Source of the DNA: G039954875 sp047528275
GTDB lineage: Bacteria; Bacteroidota; Bacteroidia; Flavobacteriales; Blattabacteriaceae
Direction: 5' to 3'
Assembly: GCA_047528275.1 (NCBI GenBank)
Contig: CP180023.1
Coordinates: 930,001 to 994,000 of the forward strand
Length of the DNA stretch: 64,000 nucleotides
The first letter of the stretch is position 1; each line of letters opens with the position of its first letter. The notes under the pieces were generated by a model. The model was not told the origin of the DNA. It saw only the letters and a program-made list of their open reading frames with translations, and made no database searches. Below, piece by piece: positions 19,976 to 28,051 of this stretch. A program made the translations under genes and the position numbers.

Positions 19976-21136
19976 TTAAACGATTTTCTTCTTTTTGATT
20001 TGAGCAAAAGCCTGTTCGAGGTCTTCTATCAGGTCATTGACATGTTCTATCCCACACGAGAGACGGATAAGTGAGTCTTGAATATCTATGGCGTGTCGGT
20101 CTTTTTCTGGGATGGATTTGTGTGTCATCGTTGCTGGGTGGCAAAGTAAGCTTTTAGTCCCTCCAAGGCTCTCGGCTAGTTTGAACAAAACAGTAGATGT
20201 GATAAATTCCTCTGCAGTAGCTATTGTATCGTTTTTGAAACTGAAGGAGACAATTCCACCAAAGGCACGTTGTTGTTTGGCTGCTATGGTGTGATTTTTG
20301 TGAGAGGTCAACCCGGGATAATAGAGCTTGTCGACCTCTTGATGTTGGTTGAGAAAGTCTGCTATTTTAGAAGCATTGGTCGACTGTTTCTCCATGCGCA
20401 GGTATAGGGTTTGGATACCCCTGATGGTCAACCAAGAATTAAATGGGGACAAGACACCACCGGTAGTATTTTGGATATATTTGAGTCGATCGGCCAGATC
20501 AAGGTCTCTCACTACTGTCAGGCCAGCCAACACGTCTGAATGCCCGGAGAGGTATTTTGTTGCACTGTGGATGACAATATCGACACCTAGATCTAGAGGA
20601 TTTTGCAGAGCAGGTGAGGCAAAGGTATTATCGACGACTATCCATGCTTTATGGGCTTTGGCTGTCCGACTGATAGTAGCAATGTCCGATATTTTCAACA
20701 TAGGATTGGTTGGTGATTCTAACCAGATCATCTTGGTCTTATCGGAGATGGCCTGGGTGACATTTTCACTTTCGGTAGTGTCTACAAATTTAACCTCGAT
20801 ACCCAAGCGGTTATACACGGTGGTTAGTACACGGAAAGTACCCCCGTAAATGTTGTCTACTGCGATGATTTCATCGCCAGTATTCAGTAATTTAAGCACA
20901 GCGTCTATAGCTGCCAGACCTGAGGCAAAGGCCAAACCTGATCGGCCGTTTTCTAGAGTAGCAATCGTTTCTTCTAGGATTTTTCTTGTCGGGTTGTTTG
21001 TGCGGGTATAATCAAAACCCTTATTGATGCCTGGCGCCTCTTGTACATAAGTAGAGGTCTGATAGATTGGGGTAGAGATGGCTCCTGTCAAGGAGTCAGG
21101 CGATATGCTATGGATGAGTTTTGTTTCTGCTTTCAT
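19976..21136 (-). CDS. metB: Cystathionine gamma-synthase / trans-sulfuration PLP enzyme
   Basis: PLP enzyme of the Cys/Met metabolism family, 386 residues, complete. Visible active-site residues: Y43 and R45 in FDYTRTNNPT, Y97 in NIYGGTFRV, D169 in VVDNTFASP and the PLP lysine K194 in SATKYLSGHSDV; SLGGTKSLLCHPATMTH carries the substrate-carboxylate region. Sequence alone does not separate gamma-synthase from gamma-lyase or O-acylhomoserine sulfhydrylase; the SAM riboswitch upstream and the hom remnant downstream favour methionine synthesis. The last codons nearly touch the hom remnant. It is intact although its upstream pathway gene is dead. Confidence 0.9.
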   Translation of the reverse strand: MKAETKLIHSISPDSLTGAISTPIYQTSTYVQEAPGINKGFDYTRTNNPTRKILEETIATLENGRSGLAFASGLAAIDAVLKLLNTGDEIIAVDNIYGGTFRVLTTVYNRLGIEVKFVDTTESENVTQAISDKTKMIWLESPTNPMLKISDIATISRTAKAHKAWIVVDNTFASPALQNPLDLGVDIVIHSATKYLSGHSDVLAGLTVVRDLDLADRLKYIQNTTGGVLSPFNSWLTIRGIQTLYLRMEKQSTNASKIADFLNQHQEVDKLYYPGLTSHKNHTIAAKQQRAFGGIVSFSFKNDTIATAEEFITSTVLFKLAESLGGTKSLLCHPATMTHKSIPEKDRHAIDIQDSLIRLSCGIEHVNDLIEDLEQAFAQIKKKKIV

Positions 21137-21202
21137 GATAGGATACTTTATTGGTTTGTTTTAAATGAGGCTTATCATGAAAGGTTTCGGAAGACTTCCT
21201 AA

Positions 21203-21237
21203 TAAAAAAGCCTCTCCCGAATAAACCGAAAGAGACT
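21203..21237 (-). terminator. Attenuator (intrinsic terminator) of the metB riboswitch
   Basis: On the minus strand GTCTCTTTCGG pairs with TTCGGGAGAGGC around a TTTAT loop and is followed by six T. It lies between the SAM aptamer and the metB ATG, the position of an S-box attenuator. Its 5' arm also pairs with the segment at 21274-21286, forming an alternative antiterminator. Confidence 0.85.
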
Positions 21238-21280
21238 TTAATGCTATGAAAAATATTTCGATTGCAAATTCTACTTTCGA

Positions 21281-21397
21281 CTTATCTTCCCCTATCGGAT
21301 AGGGTTGGAAGCAGCACTTTCTTTTCTCAGTTGATTTATCGAGATAAAGGGTTGCTAAGGTTTCTTCGGGCCAAATCCCTCCACCTTTCTTGATAAG
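21281..21397 (-). promoter_or_regulatory. SAM-I (S-box) riboswitch controlling metB
   Basis: The minus-strand leader begins CTTATCAAGAAAGGTGGAGG, continues with ATTTGGCCCGAAGAAACCTTAGCAACC and ends with GTGCTGCTTCCAA, then a CCTATCCGATAGG hairpin and GATAAG. These are the conserved S-box core: the kink-turn/P2 GGTGGAGGGA, GGCCC, the AGCAACC of P3 and the internal GTGCTxxxTCC. Terminal helix P1 is 21281-21286 paired with 21392-21397 (GATAAG with CTTATC). Binding of S-adenosylmethionine should stabilise P1, free the terminator at 21203-21237 and stop transcription of metB when SAM is plentiful. Confidence 0.93.
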
Positions 21398-21427
21398 TAA
21401 TTTTTTTTATAAAGAACAGCCAAGGCT

Positions 21428-21460
21428 CAAATATAAGGAATTTGTTCTTTAGGTTTCCAA
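21428..21460 (-). promoter_or_regulatory. Promoter of the metB riboswitch transcript
   Basis: TATATTTG on the minus strand (21428-21435) matches the TAnnTTTG -7 element; a TTG (21458-21460) stands 22 bases upstream, close to the usual -33 spacing. Transcription would start about 25-30 bases before the SAM aptamer. Confidence 0.5.
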
Positions 21461-21768
21461 AAGAAATTTTTTCTAGGGTCAGGAACATCCTCTTTTTTCT
21501 TTCTTTTTTTTTTATAATTTTTTTTTTCCACTTAGTTACCTCCACCTTTAAGAGGTTTCAATTACTGTTTAGTTACTGATTTCATGATCTTGATTTTTAG
21601 TTTATGTAAAAAAATAGTGTTTTATTTTATATATGTTTAATTTTTAATATCTATAAATAGAATGTGAATTTTAGTGTATTGATATAGAATTGTTTTATTG
21701 TATAACAATCAGTGATTGATTGATTTTTGTATTGGAGTCTGATAACTATCTTATACCTGGGTAGGAGG

Positions 21769-22761
21769 TTATACGGTTGTAACTTTGGTATAGTCGTTTG
21801 CTATACTTTCGAGTGCGGCTGAGAGAGCTGCTTGCGACTGGATTGTGATAAGTCTTTGGCGTGCAGCTTTGGTGTGTGGTAGACCTTTAAAGTAGTTGGT
21901 ATAGTGACGACGCATTTCTAAGATTCCAAGTCTCTCGCCTTTCCAATCGATAGACCATTGTAGGTGTCTTCGGATGGCTTCTAAGCGTTGGCTCATTGTG
22001 GGTTTGGGTAATAGGGTACCTCTACGGAAGTAGTGTTTGATCTCGTCGAAGATCCAGGGATATCCTATGGCAGCGCGTCCGATCATCGCACCATCTAGAC
22101 CATATTTATCGCGCATTTCTAGGGCTTTTTCGGGGCTATCTACGTCGCCGTTGCCAAAGATTGGAATTTGGATGCGGGGGTTGTTTTTCACTGCAGCGAT
22201 CTTAGTCCAGTCGGCTGCGCCCTTGTACATCTGAGTACGGGTTCGACCATGTATCGAAAGGGCTTGTACGCCGACGTCTTGCAAGCGTTCAGCTACTTCT
22301 TGAATTCGGATGCTTTGTTCGTCCCAACCTAATCGGGTTTTTACTGTCACTGGTAGCTTGGTGCGTCGAACTACAGCGGCTGCTAGGACGACCATTTTGT
22401 CGATATCTTTCAGAATGGCAGCTCCAGCACCTTTGCAGACGACCTTCTTAACTGGGCAACCAAAATTAATATCGATAATATCGGGCCGATGTGTGTTGAT
22501 GATGTCTGTGGCTTGCATCATGACGTCCATCTCAGCTCCAAATATTTGGATGCCTACGGGGCGCTCGTATTCGAAGATGTCGAGTTTTTTGGTGCTCTTT
22601 TCGGCTTGTCGGATCAGCCCTTCGATGGAGATGAATTCTGTAAACATCAAGTCAGCGCCATGTGCTTTACATAAGCGTCTAAAGGGTGGGTCACTCACAT
22701 CTTCCATGGGCGCCAGGAGTAGTGGGAAGGAATCAAATATCAGAGAGCCAACTTTTACCAT
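21769..22761 (-). CDS. dusB: tRNA-dihydrouridine synthase
   Basis: Flavoenzyme that reduces uridines in the D-loop of tRNA using NADPH. The 330 residues form the FMN TIM barrel plus helical tRNA-binding domain. LAPMEDVSDPPFRRLC at the N-terminus, INFGCPVKKVVCKGAGAAIL (residues 98-117) with catalytic C109, K141 in VTVKTRLGWDE and the SIHGRTRTQMY histidine/arginines are all present. It is assigned to the DusB group by overall resemblance (VxxGxGAAL type). Complete; a TAnnTTTG element lies just upstream. Divergent from the ATP synthase operon. Confidence 0.94.
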   Translation of the reverse strand: MVKVGSLIFDSFPLLLAPMEDVSDPPFRRLCKAHGADLMFTEFISIEGLIRQAEKSTKKLDIFEYERPVGIQIFGAEMDVMMQATDIINTHRPDIIDINFGCPVKKVVCKGAGAAILKDIDKMVVLAAAVVRRTKLPVTVKTRLGWDEQSIRIQEVAERLQDVGVQALSIHGRTRTQMYKGAADWTKIAAVKNNPRIQIPIFGNGDVDSPEKALEMRDKYGLDGAMIGRAAIGYPWIFDEIKHYFRRGTLLPKPTMSQRLEAIRRHLQWSIDWKGERLGILEMRRHYTNYFKGLPHTKAARQRLITIQSQAALSAALESIANDYTKVTTV

Positions 22762-22784
22762 GGATTGAGTGTGTTTGCTGAATG

Positions 22785-22792
22785 CAAAATTA
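22785..22792 (-). promoter_or_regulatory. -7 element for dusB
   Basis: Minus-strand TAATTTTG matches TAnnTTTG and lies 24 bases before the dusB ATG, giving a short leader. No clear -33 TTG at standard spacing. Confidence 0.4.
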
Positions 22793-22944
22793 TCTCAATA
22801 GCAAGATTATATATATTAAGGTGAATAAAGAGGGAAGTTTTGTGTTTCATCATCATCAAGTTTACCCTAGTATAGATTATTTGATCAGGTCATTTTATGA
22901 ATTAAAAAATTCTAAATTTGCCCCGATTTCAAAAGGAGGTCATG

Positions 22945-24015
22945 ATGCCGAAAAGAGCAATTCTTTTTTCTATACTGTTGAGTTTGGTTTACCATTGGGG
23001 GTATACTCAGCATGAATCTCAGGATACTGAGATCCTGGGAGCGGACAAAGAGCGTTTTGATCCTGCTAAGGTGATCATTGAGCATATCAGCGATTCTCAC
23101 GAATGGTATCTTTGGGGTGATGAGGATGAGACGGTTACCATCCCATTGCCTGTGATCTTGTGGGATGATGGGCTCCAAATATTCATGTCTTCTGAGTTTG
23201 CTCATGGTAAGAAAGTTGTGCAAAGGTCTGAAAATTTTTATAAGATCTATCATGATAAAATCTATAAAACAAATACTTCCGGTGATTGGTCTGTCGATGC
23301 TTTAGGAAATCCCACCAATAAAAAACCCTTAGATTTTTCTATGACCAAAAATGTGATGGTGATTCTCCTTTCGGCCTTGCTCTTATGTGTGATCTTTTTT
23401 CACATGGCACATTCGTATAAAAGGCATCGTATGATATGGCAATTGGGAAAAATCTTAGAACCTTTGGTTTTGTTTGTCAAGGATGAGGTGGCTATTCCAA
23501 ATTTGGGCCATAAGAAATATAAATATTATCTACCATTATTATTGACGATATTTTTCTTTATTCTGGTCAATAATTTATTAGGACTCTTACCTGGTGCTCC
23601 CAATGTAATGGGTAATATGAGCGTGACCCTGGTCTTGGCAACGATCACCTTTTTAGTGGTGAATTTTAGTACCAACAAAGCCTATTGGAAACATATCTTT
23701 TGGATGCCAGGTATACCTGTCTCCGTACGATTTTTATTGGCTCCGATAGAATTGGCTGGTATTTTTATCCGTCCTTTAACGTTGTGCATTCGTTTATTTG
23801 CCAATATGACAGCCGGACATATCGTTATACTGAGCTTCATCTGTTTGATTTTTATTTTTAAGAGCATTTTTGCTGCGGTGTTCTCCATACCTTTTGCCTT
23901 GTTTATTTCGTTGTTAGAGGTGTTAGTAGCTTTTTTGCAGGCGTTTATCTTTACGACTTTGTCAGCTTTATTCATTAGGATGGCTGTAGAAGATCACGAG
24001 TATGAAATACATTAA
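22945..24015 (+). CDS. atpB: ATP synthase F0 subunit a
   Basis: Membrane subunit forming the proton half-channels next to the c-ring. An ATG pair stands at 22942/22945; the open frame runs upstream to 22918, but a strong AGGAGG at 22934-22939 sits 5 bases before 22945, so I choose that start. The product (357 residues) begins with a signal peptide (KRAILFSILLSLVYHWG), a periplasmic segment of about 120 residues typical of Bacteroidota, then five or six membrane helices. The essential arginine is in the helix around RPLTLCIRLFANMTAGH. The C-terminal helix is FLQAFIFTTLSALFIRMA. First gene of atpBEFHAG; no atpI is recognisable in front. Confidence 0.95.
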   Translation: MPKRAILFSILLSLVYHWGYTQHESQDTEILGADKERFDPAKVIIEHISDSHEWYLWGDEDETVTIPLPVILWDDGLQIFMSSEFAHGKKVVQRSENFYKIYHDKIYKTNTSGDWSVDALGNPTNKKPLDFSMTKNVMVILLSALLLCVIFFHMAHSYKRHRMIWQLGKILEPLVLFVKDEVAIPNLGHKKYKYYLPLLLTIFFFILVNNLLGLLPGAPNVMGNMSVTLVLATITFLVVNFSTNKAYWKHIFWMPGIPVSVRFLLAPIELAGIFIRPLTLCIRLFANMTAGHIVILSFICLIFIFKSIFAAVFSIPFALFISLLEVLVAFLQAFIFTTLSALFIRMAVEDHEYEIH

Positions 24016-24030
24016 TTTAATACATACATC

Positions 24031-24258
24031 ATGGATGCTAATTTGACTTATGCGGGCTTAGCTACTGTTGGAGCGGGTTTGGCTGTGATCGGTGCAGGAT
24101 TGGGTATCGGTAAGATTGGTGGTTCAGCTATGGATGCCATTGCCCGTCAGCCTGAAGCTTCTGGGAAGATCCAAAATGCTATGATCATTGCCGCGGCCCT
24201 TGTAGAGGGTGTAGCCCTCTTCGGTGTGGTCACCACTTTATTGGCCGTTTTCAAGTAA
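24031..24258 (+). CDS. atpE: ATP synthase F0 subunit c
   Basis: Proton-binding ring subunit, 75 residues, two membrane helices joined by the polar loop ARQPEAS. The second helix carries the proton-binding glutamate in IAAALVEGVALFG. The first helix is glycine-rich (AGLAVIGAGLGIGKIGG), needed for tight ring packing. It begins 15 bases after atpB and is followed by a hairpin with a T-run that may set its expression above its neighbours. Confidence 0.95.
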   Translation: MDANLTYAGLATVGAGLAVIGAGLGIGKIGGSAMDAIARQPEASGKIQNAMIIAAALVEGVALFGVVTTLLAVFK

Positions 24259-24269
24259 TCAGAAAGAGC

Positions 24270-24305
24270 TTTGTCTGGGGCGCTTGGCTTCAGACAAAAC
24301 TTTTT
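24270..24305 (+). terminator. Intercistronic hairpin after atpE
   Basis: TTTGTCTG (24270-24277) pairs perfectly with CAGACAAA (24291-24298) around a 13-base loop, followed by A, C and TTTTT. It lies between atpE and atpF inside the operon, so it is likely a partial terminator or RNA-stabilising stem rather than a full stop. Confidence 0.6.
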
Positions 24306-24335
24306 ATTGAAAGATTTAAAAATTAAGAAAAATAT

Positions 24336-24824
24336 ATGAATCTGATAACTCCATCCCTTGGTTTAATCGTTTGGCAAATGATCATTTTTATCATACTATT
24401 GGTATTTCTTGGGAAATTTGCCTGGAAACCCATCATGCAATTTATCGAGCAACGTGAGGAAGATATTCGTAGCTCTCTAGAGATGGCCAAACAAGCTCGC
24501 GAGGAGATGTACTTTGTACAGGCCAATAGAGACCGACTTTTGAAAGAAGCTTGGAGAGAGAGAGATGCGATCTTGAAAGAAGTCCATCAGATCAAGGATA
24601 AGATACAAGCCGAAGCTCAGGAAAGTGCCCAGGCCGAGAGCGATAAGATGATCGAACAGGCTAGGAGAGCTATTGAAAATGAACGAATAGCAGCTATTGT
24701 GGTTTTAAAAAATCAAGTAGCCGATATTTCTCTAAGCATTGCAGAAAAGATTTTGAAAAAAGAATTGGCTCACAAAGATCAGCAACAGCAGTTTTTAAAA
24801 GAGTTGGTCAATGAATTGAAATAG
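24336..24824 (+). CDS. atpF: ATP synthase F0 subunit b
   Basis: Peripheral stalk subunit of 162 residues: one N-terminal membrane helix (LGLIVWQMIIFIILLVFLGKF) followed by a long charged helix that dimerises and reaches up to F1. The AWKPIMQFIEQREEDIRSSL start of the stalk is typical of Bacteroidota subunit b. Complete; 13 bases separate it from atpH. Confidence 0.94.
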   Translation: MNLITPSLGLIVWQMIIFIILLVFLGKFAWKPIMQFIEQREEDIRSSLEMAKQAREEMYFVQANRDRLLKEAWRERDAILKEVHQIKDKIQAEAQESAQAESDKMIEQARRAIENERIAAIVVLKNQVADISLSIAEKILKKELAHKDQQQQFLKELVNELK

Positions 24825-24837
24825 TATTCTATAGTCT

Positions 24838-25398
24838 ATGAAAACATCGAGAGTAGCAAGACGTTATGCCAAAGGATTGTTTGAATACGCCCTCGATATG
24901 GGTAAAAGAGACGTAGTGCATACCGATATGAAAAACTTGGGCATGTTGGCTAGAGAGAGTTGTGAGTTACAACTATTCCTCCAAAGTCCCTTATTGAATT
25001 CCAGAAGAAAGATCAAGGTTGCTAGAGTAACCTTTAAGTTCTTTTCTGAGATCTCCCAGCGCTTCATCGAGTTGTTGATCCTCCACAAAAGAGAGGCCCT
25101 TTTAGGGCTAGTGGTTTTGGAATATCAAAAGATATATCAAATTGCTCAAGGTATTGTAGAGGTCGTAGTCACTACAGTAGTCCCTTTAGATAAGGTTTTA
25201 CAAGAGCAGATAGTTGATAAGATTGGCCAAGTTCTTAGGTCGGATAAAAAATATGTGCTCATCAATGAAGTCAACCCACTCATCATCGGTGGTTTTTTGC
25301 TTCGTGTGGGAGGTCAACAATGGGATTCAACCGTGATCGGGCAACTCGCCCGGTTTCGTAAAGAACTTTTAGATTACGATTATGTCAAGCGTTATTAA
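24838..25398 (+). CDS. atpH: ATP synthase F1 subunit delta
   Basis: Links the peripheral stalk to the top of F1. The 186 residues start MKTSRVARRYAKGLFEYALD, the usual N-terminal domain motif (ARRYAxAL), and include FIELLILHKREALL and the C-terminal NPLIIGGFLLRVGGQQWDST, matching the family's conserved IGGF-R-G-x-xxxD-S block. Position between atpF and atpA supports the call. Confidence 0.94.
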   Translation: MKTSRVARRYAKGLFEYALDMGKRDVVHTDMKNLGMLARESCELQLFLQSPLLNSRRKIKVARVTFKFFSEISQRFIELLILHKREALLGLVVLEYQKIYQIAQGIVEVVVTTVVPLDKVLQEQIVDKIGQVLRSDKKYVLINEVNPLIIGGFLLRVGGQQWDSTVIGQLARFRKELLDYDYVKRY

Positions 25399-25416
25399 AA
25401 GAAACAAAAGTTTTTT

Positions 25417-27000
25417 ATGCCAGAGATAAAACCGGCTGAGATATCAGCTATATTAAAACAACAATTATCTGGTTTTCATACCGATATTCATCTTACAGAT
25501 TCAGGTATTGTCTTACAGGTCGGTGATGGAGTAGCCCGTATTTATGGATTGAACGAGGTATGTTATGGTGAACTAGTCGAGTTTCATACCGGCTTGAAAG
25601 GTGTAGTGCTCAACCTTGAAGAAGATCATGTTGGGGTGGTTTTGCTCGGCCCTTCGGTAGAGATCAGAGAGGGGGATACAGTCAAGCGTACTGGGCGGAT
25701 CTCTTCACTCTGTGTGGGAGAAGGCATGCTGGGGCGTGTGGTTGACACTTTGGGACATCCTATCGACGGGAAGGGTCCAATTGAAGGACCGCTTTTCGAA
25801 ATGCCCCTTGAGCGCAAAGCACCGGGAGTGATTTATCGTCAGCCTGTGAACGAACCCTTACAAACTGGTATTAAGGCTATTGATGCAATGATTCCCATCG
25901 GTCGTGGGCAACGTGAGTTAATCATTGGAGACCGTCAGACGGGTAAAACTACTGTAGCTATAGATACCATATTGAATCAAAAAGAATTTTACGATTGTGG
26001 TGATCCGGTTTATTGTATTTATGTAGCCATCGGTCAAAAAGGTTCTACTGTAGCAAGCATTCTGAAGACCTTGGAGACACATGGTGCCTTGCCTTATACG
26101 GTAGTTGTAGCGGCTAATGCCTCCGATCCTGCGCTGATGCAAGTATTTGCTCCTTTTGCCGGGACAGCTATCGGCGAATATTTCCGCGATACGGGTCGGC
26201 CCGCTTTGATTATCTATGATGATCTTTCTAAACAAGCAGTGGCCTATAGAGAGGTTTCCTTACTCTTACGCCGTCCACCTGGACGTGAAGCCTACCCAGG
26301 AGATGTGTTTTACCTACATTCGCGTTTGCTTGAGCGTGCAGCTAAACTCATCCAAGATGATGCGATTGTTGAGCAGATGAATGATCTCTCCGAATCATTG
26401 AAAGGTTACGTCAAAGGAGGTGGATCCTTGACCGCTTTACCGATCATCGAGACCCAAGCAGGTGATGTCTCTGCTTATATCCCGACCAATGTCATCTCTA
26501 TTACAGACGGGCAGATTTTTCTAGAGACCGACTTATTTAATGCTGGAGTACGTCCTGCTATCAATGAAGGGATCTCCGTTTCACGTGTAGGTGGTGCTGC
26601 TCAGATCAAATCAATGAAAAAAGTAGCCGGAATGCTCAAATTGGATCAGGCTCAATATCGTGAATTAGAGGCATTTGCCAAATTCGGTTCAGATCTTGAT
26701 TCTGCTACCATGGCTGTGATCAGTAAGGGACAATGCAATGTGGAGTTACTCAAGCAAGCCGTTAATTCACCCTATAAAGTAGCTGACCAAGTAGCTATTA
26801 TCTACGTTGGTACGAAAAATCTACTCAAAAATGTGCCGTTGAACAAGATCAAAGAGTTTGAAGAGGCCTATATCACTTACCTCAATCACAAGCATCCTGA
26901 TGTGTTGAATGCCTTAAGAAAAGGTCATTTTAACGATAGTTTGACCAGAGTTTTGGAGGAAGTTGCTCAGGAGATGAGCAGTAAATATCTGTCTCATTAA
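25417..27000 (+). CDS. atpA: ATP synthase F1 subunit alpha
   Basis: Non-catalytic nucleotide-binding subunit, 527 residues, full length. The P-loop GDRQTGKT is at residues 171-178, with the alpha signature PAINEGISVSRVGGAAQ containing the arginine finger further on, and the DELSEE-like region replaced by the family-typical YREVSLLLRRPPGREAYPGD. The N-terminal beta-barrel and C-terminal helical domain are both present. The partners atpD and atpC are not in this window, as often in Bacteroidota where they form a separate operon. Confidence 0.97.
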   Translation: MPEIKPAEISAILKQQLSGFHTDIHLTDSGIVLQVGDGVARIYGLNEVCYGELVEFHTGLKGVVLNLEEDHVGVVLLGPSVEIREGDTVKRTGRISSLCVGEGMLGRVVDTLGHPIDGKGPIEGPLFEMPLERKAPGVIYRQPVNEPLQTGIKAIDAMIPIGRGQRELIIGDRQTGKTTVAIDTILNQKEFYDCGDPVYCIYVAIGQKGSTVASILKTLETHGALPYTVVVAANASDPALMQVFAPFAGTAIGEYFRDTGRPALIIYDDLSKQAVAYREVSLLLRRPPGREAYPGDVFYLHSRLLERAAKLIQDDAIVEQMNDLSESLKGYVKGGGSLTALPIIETQAGDVSAYIPTNVISITDGQIFLETDLFNAGVRPAINEGISVSRVGGAAQIKSMKKVAGMLKLDQAQYRELEAFAKFGSDLDSATMAVISKGQCNVELLKQAVNSPYKVADQVAIIYVGTKNLLKNVPLNKIKEFEEAYITYLNHKHPDVLNALRKGHFNDSLTRVLEEVAQEMSSKYLSH

Positions 27001-27021
27001 TCTTTTTATTGTACGATTCTT

Positions 27022-27882
27022 ATGTTGAGTTTGAAAGAAATAAAAGACAGGATTCATTCAGTAGCTTCTATCACGCAGATCACCGGCGCTATGAAAATGG
27101 TATCAGCTGCCAAGCTGAAGAAGGCACAAGAAGCCGTTATACGTGTGCGCCTATATGCTAAGAAGATCAAGAAACTGCTCGGGGCGCTTTGTACAGTCGT
27201 TAGAGAAGATACCTTGCAGCGATATACTGTAGCCCCTTTAAGGGGTAAGATTTTGTATATTGTAGTCACCTCCAATCGTGGTCTTTGCGGAGCATTTAAC
27301 TCTTCGATAGTTCGGGAAGTAACCCGCATTGTAAAGGGGAGGCATGCAGAAGAAATCCAACTTTTGACTATCGGTAAGAAGGGTAAAGATCTTTTGTCTA
27401 GAAAGTACACTCTTTATGCAGACTGGAGCGATCTCTTCGATATGTTGAGTTTTGAAAGAATCTCTGAAGTCACCGATGGTTTGATAAGGGAGTGTTTAGA
27501 AGGTACCTTTACTGAGGTAGAATTGGTTTACAATCGTTTTAAAAACGCACTTTCTCAGGAGGTAATCATTGAAAAAATTTTCCCTATTATAGTGCCAGAA
27601 GTTGAGACCTCAGAGCATGCATCGGATTATATTTTTGAGCCTTCTAAAGAAGTTTTTTTTCATCAGCTTCTCCTTAAAGCATTGAAAGTGCAGTTCTTTA
27701 GAGCTATATTGGAGTCCTATGCTTCTGAACATGGGGCACGTATGACAGCCATGTATAAGGCCACAGAAAACGCCTCGGATCTGAAAGCCGATCTGATTCT
27801 TACCTACAACAAAGCTAGGCAAGAATTTATTACCAAAGAAATACTTGAGATCGTTGGTGGGGTGGAGGCATTAAATGGATAA
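27022..27882 (+). CDS. atpG: ATP synthase F1 subunit gamma
   Basis: Central rotor shaft, 286 residues. The N-terminal coiled-coil helix begins LKEIKDRIHSVASITQITGA and MKMVSAAKLKKAQ; the Rossmann-like middle has TSNRGLCGAFNSSI; the C-terminal helix contains SEHGARMTAMYKATENASDL and YNKARQEFITKEILEIVGG, all highly conserved. Last gene of the operon; the next 170 bases are AT-rich and lead into a pseudogene, and I see no strong terminator. Confidence 0.96.
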   Translation: MLSLKEIKDRIHSVASITQITGAMKMVSAAKLKKAQEAVIRVRLYAKKIKKLLGALCTVVREDTLQRYTVAPLRGKILYIVVTSNRGLCGAFNSSIVREVTRIVKGRHAEEIQLLTIGKKGKDLLSRKYTLYADWSDLFDMLSFERISEVTDGLIRECLEGTFTEVELVYNRFKNALSQEVIIEKIFPIIVPEVETSEHASDYIFEPSKEVFFHQLLLKALKVQFFRAILESYASEHGARMTAMYKATENASDLKADLILTYNKARQEFITKEILEIVGGVEALNG

Positions 27883-28051
27883 TACTTATATTATAATAAA
27901 CTAAAATTAGTTTTATTTATTTTTAATTTTAATGTAACTAATGTATTCTACAAAAGAATGATGAAATTTAACAAATAGATAAAATAAATTTAATTTCATC
28001 AAAGGATTTTTTTCTTAAAAAAATTAGCGTTTTAGAACTTAAAAAATCATA

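Noticed and set aside
20349..20849. 166-codon open frame antisense to metB
   Set aside because: Shadow of a well conserved PLP enzyme; no independent evidence of coding.
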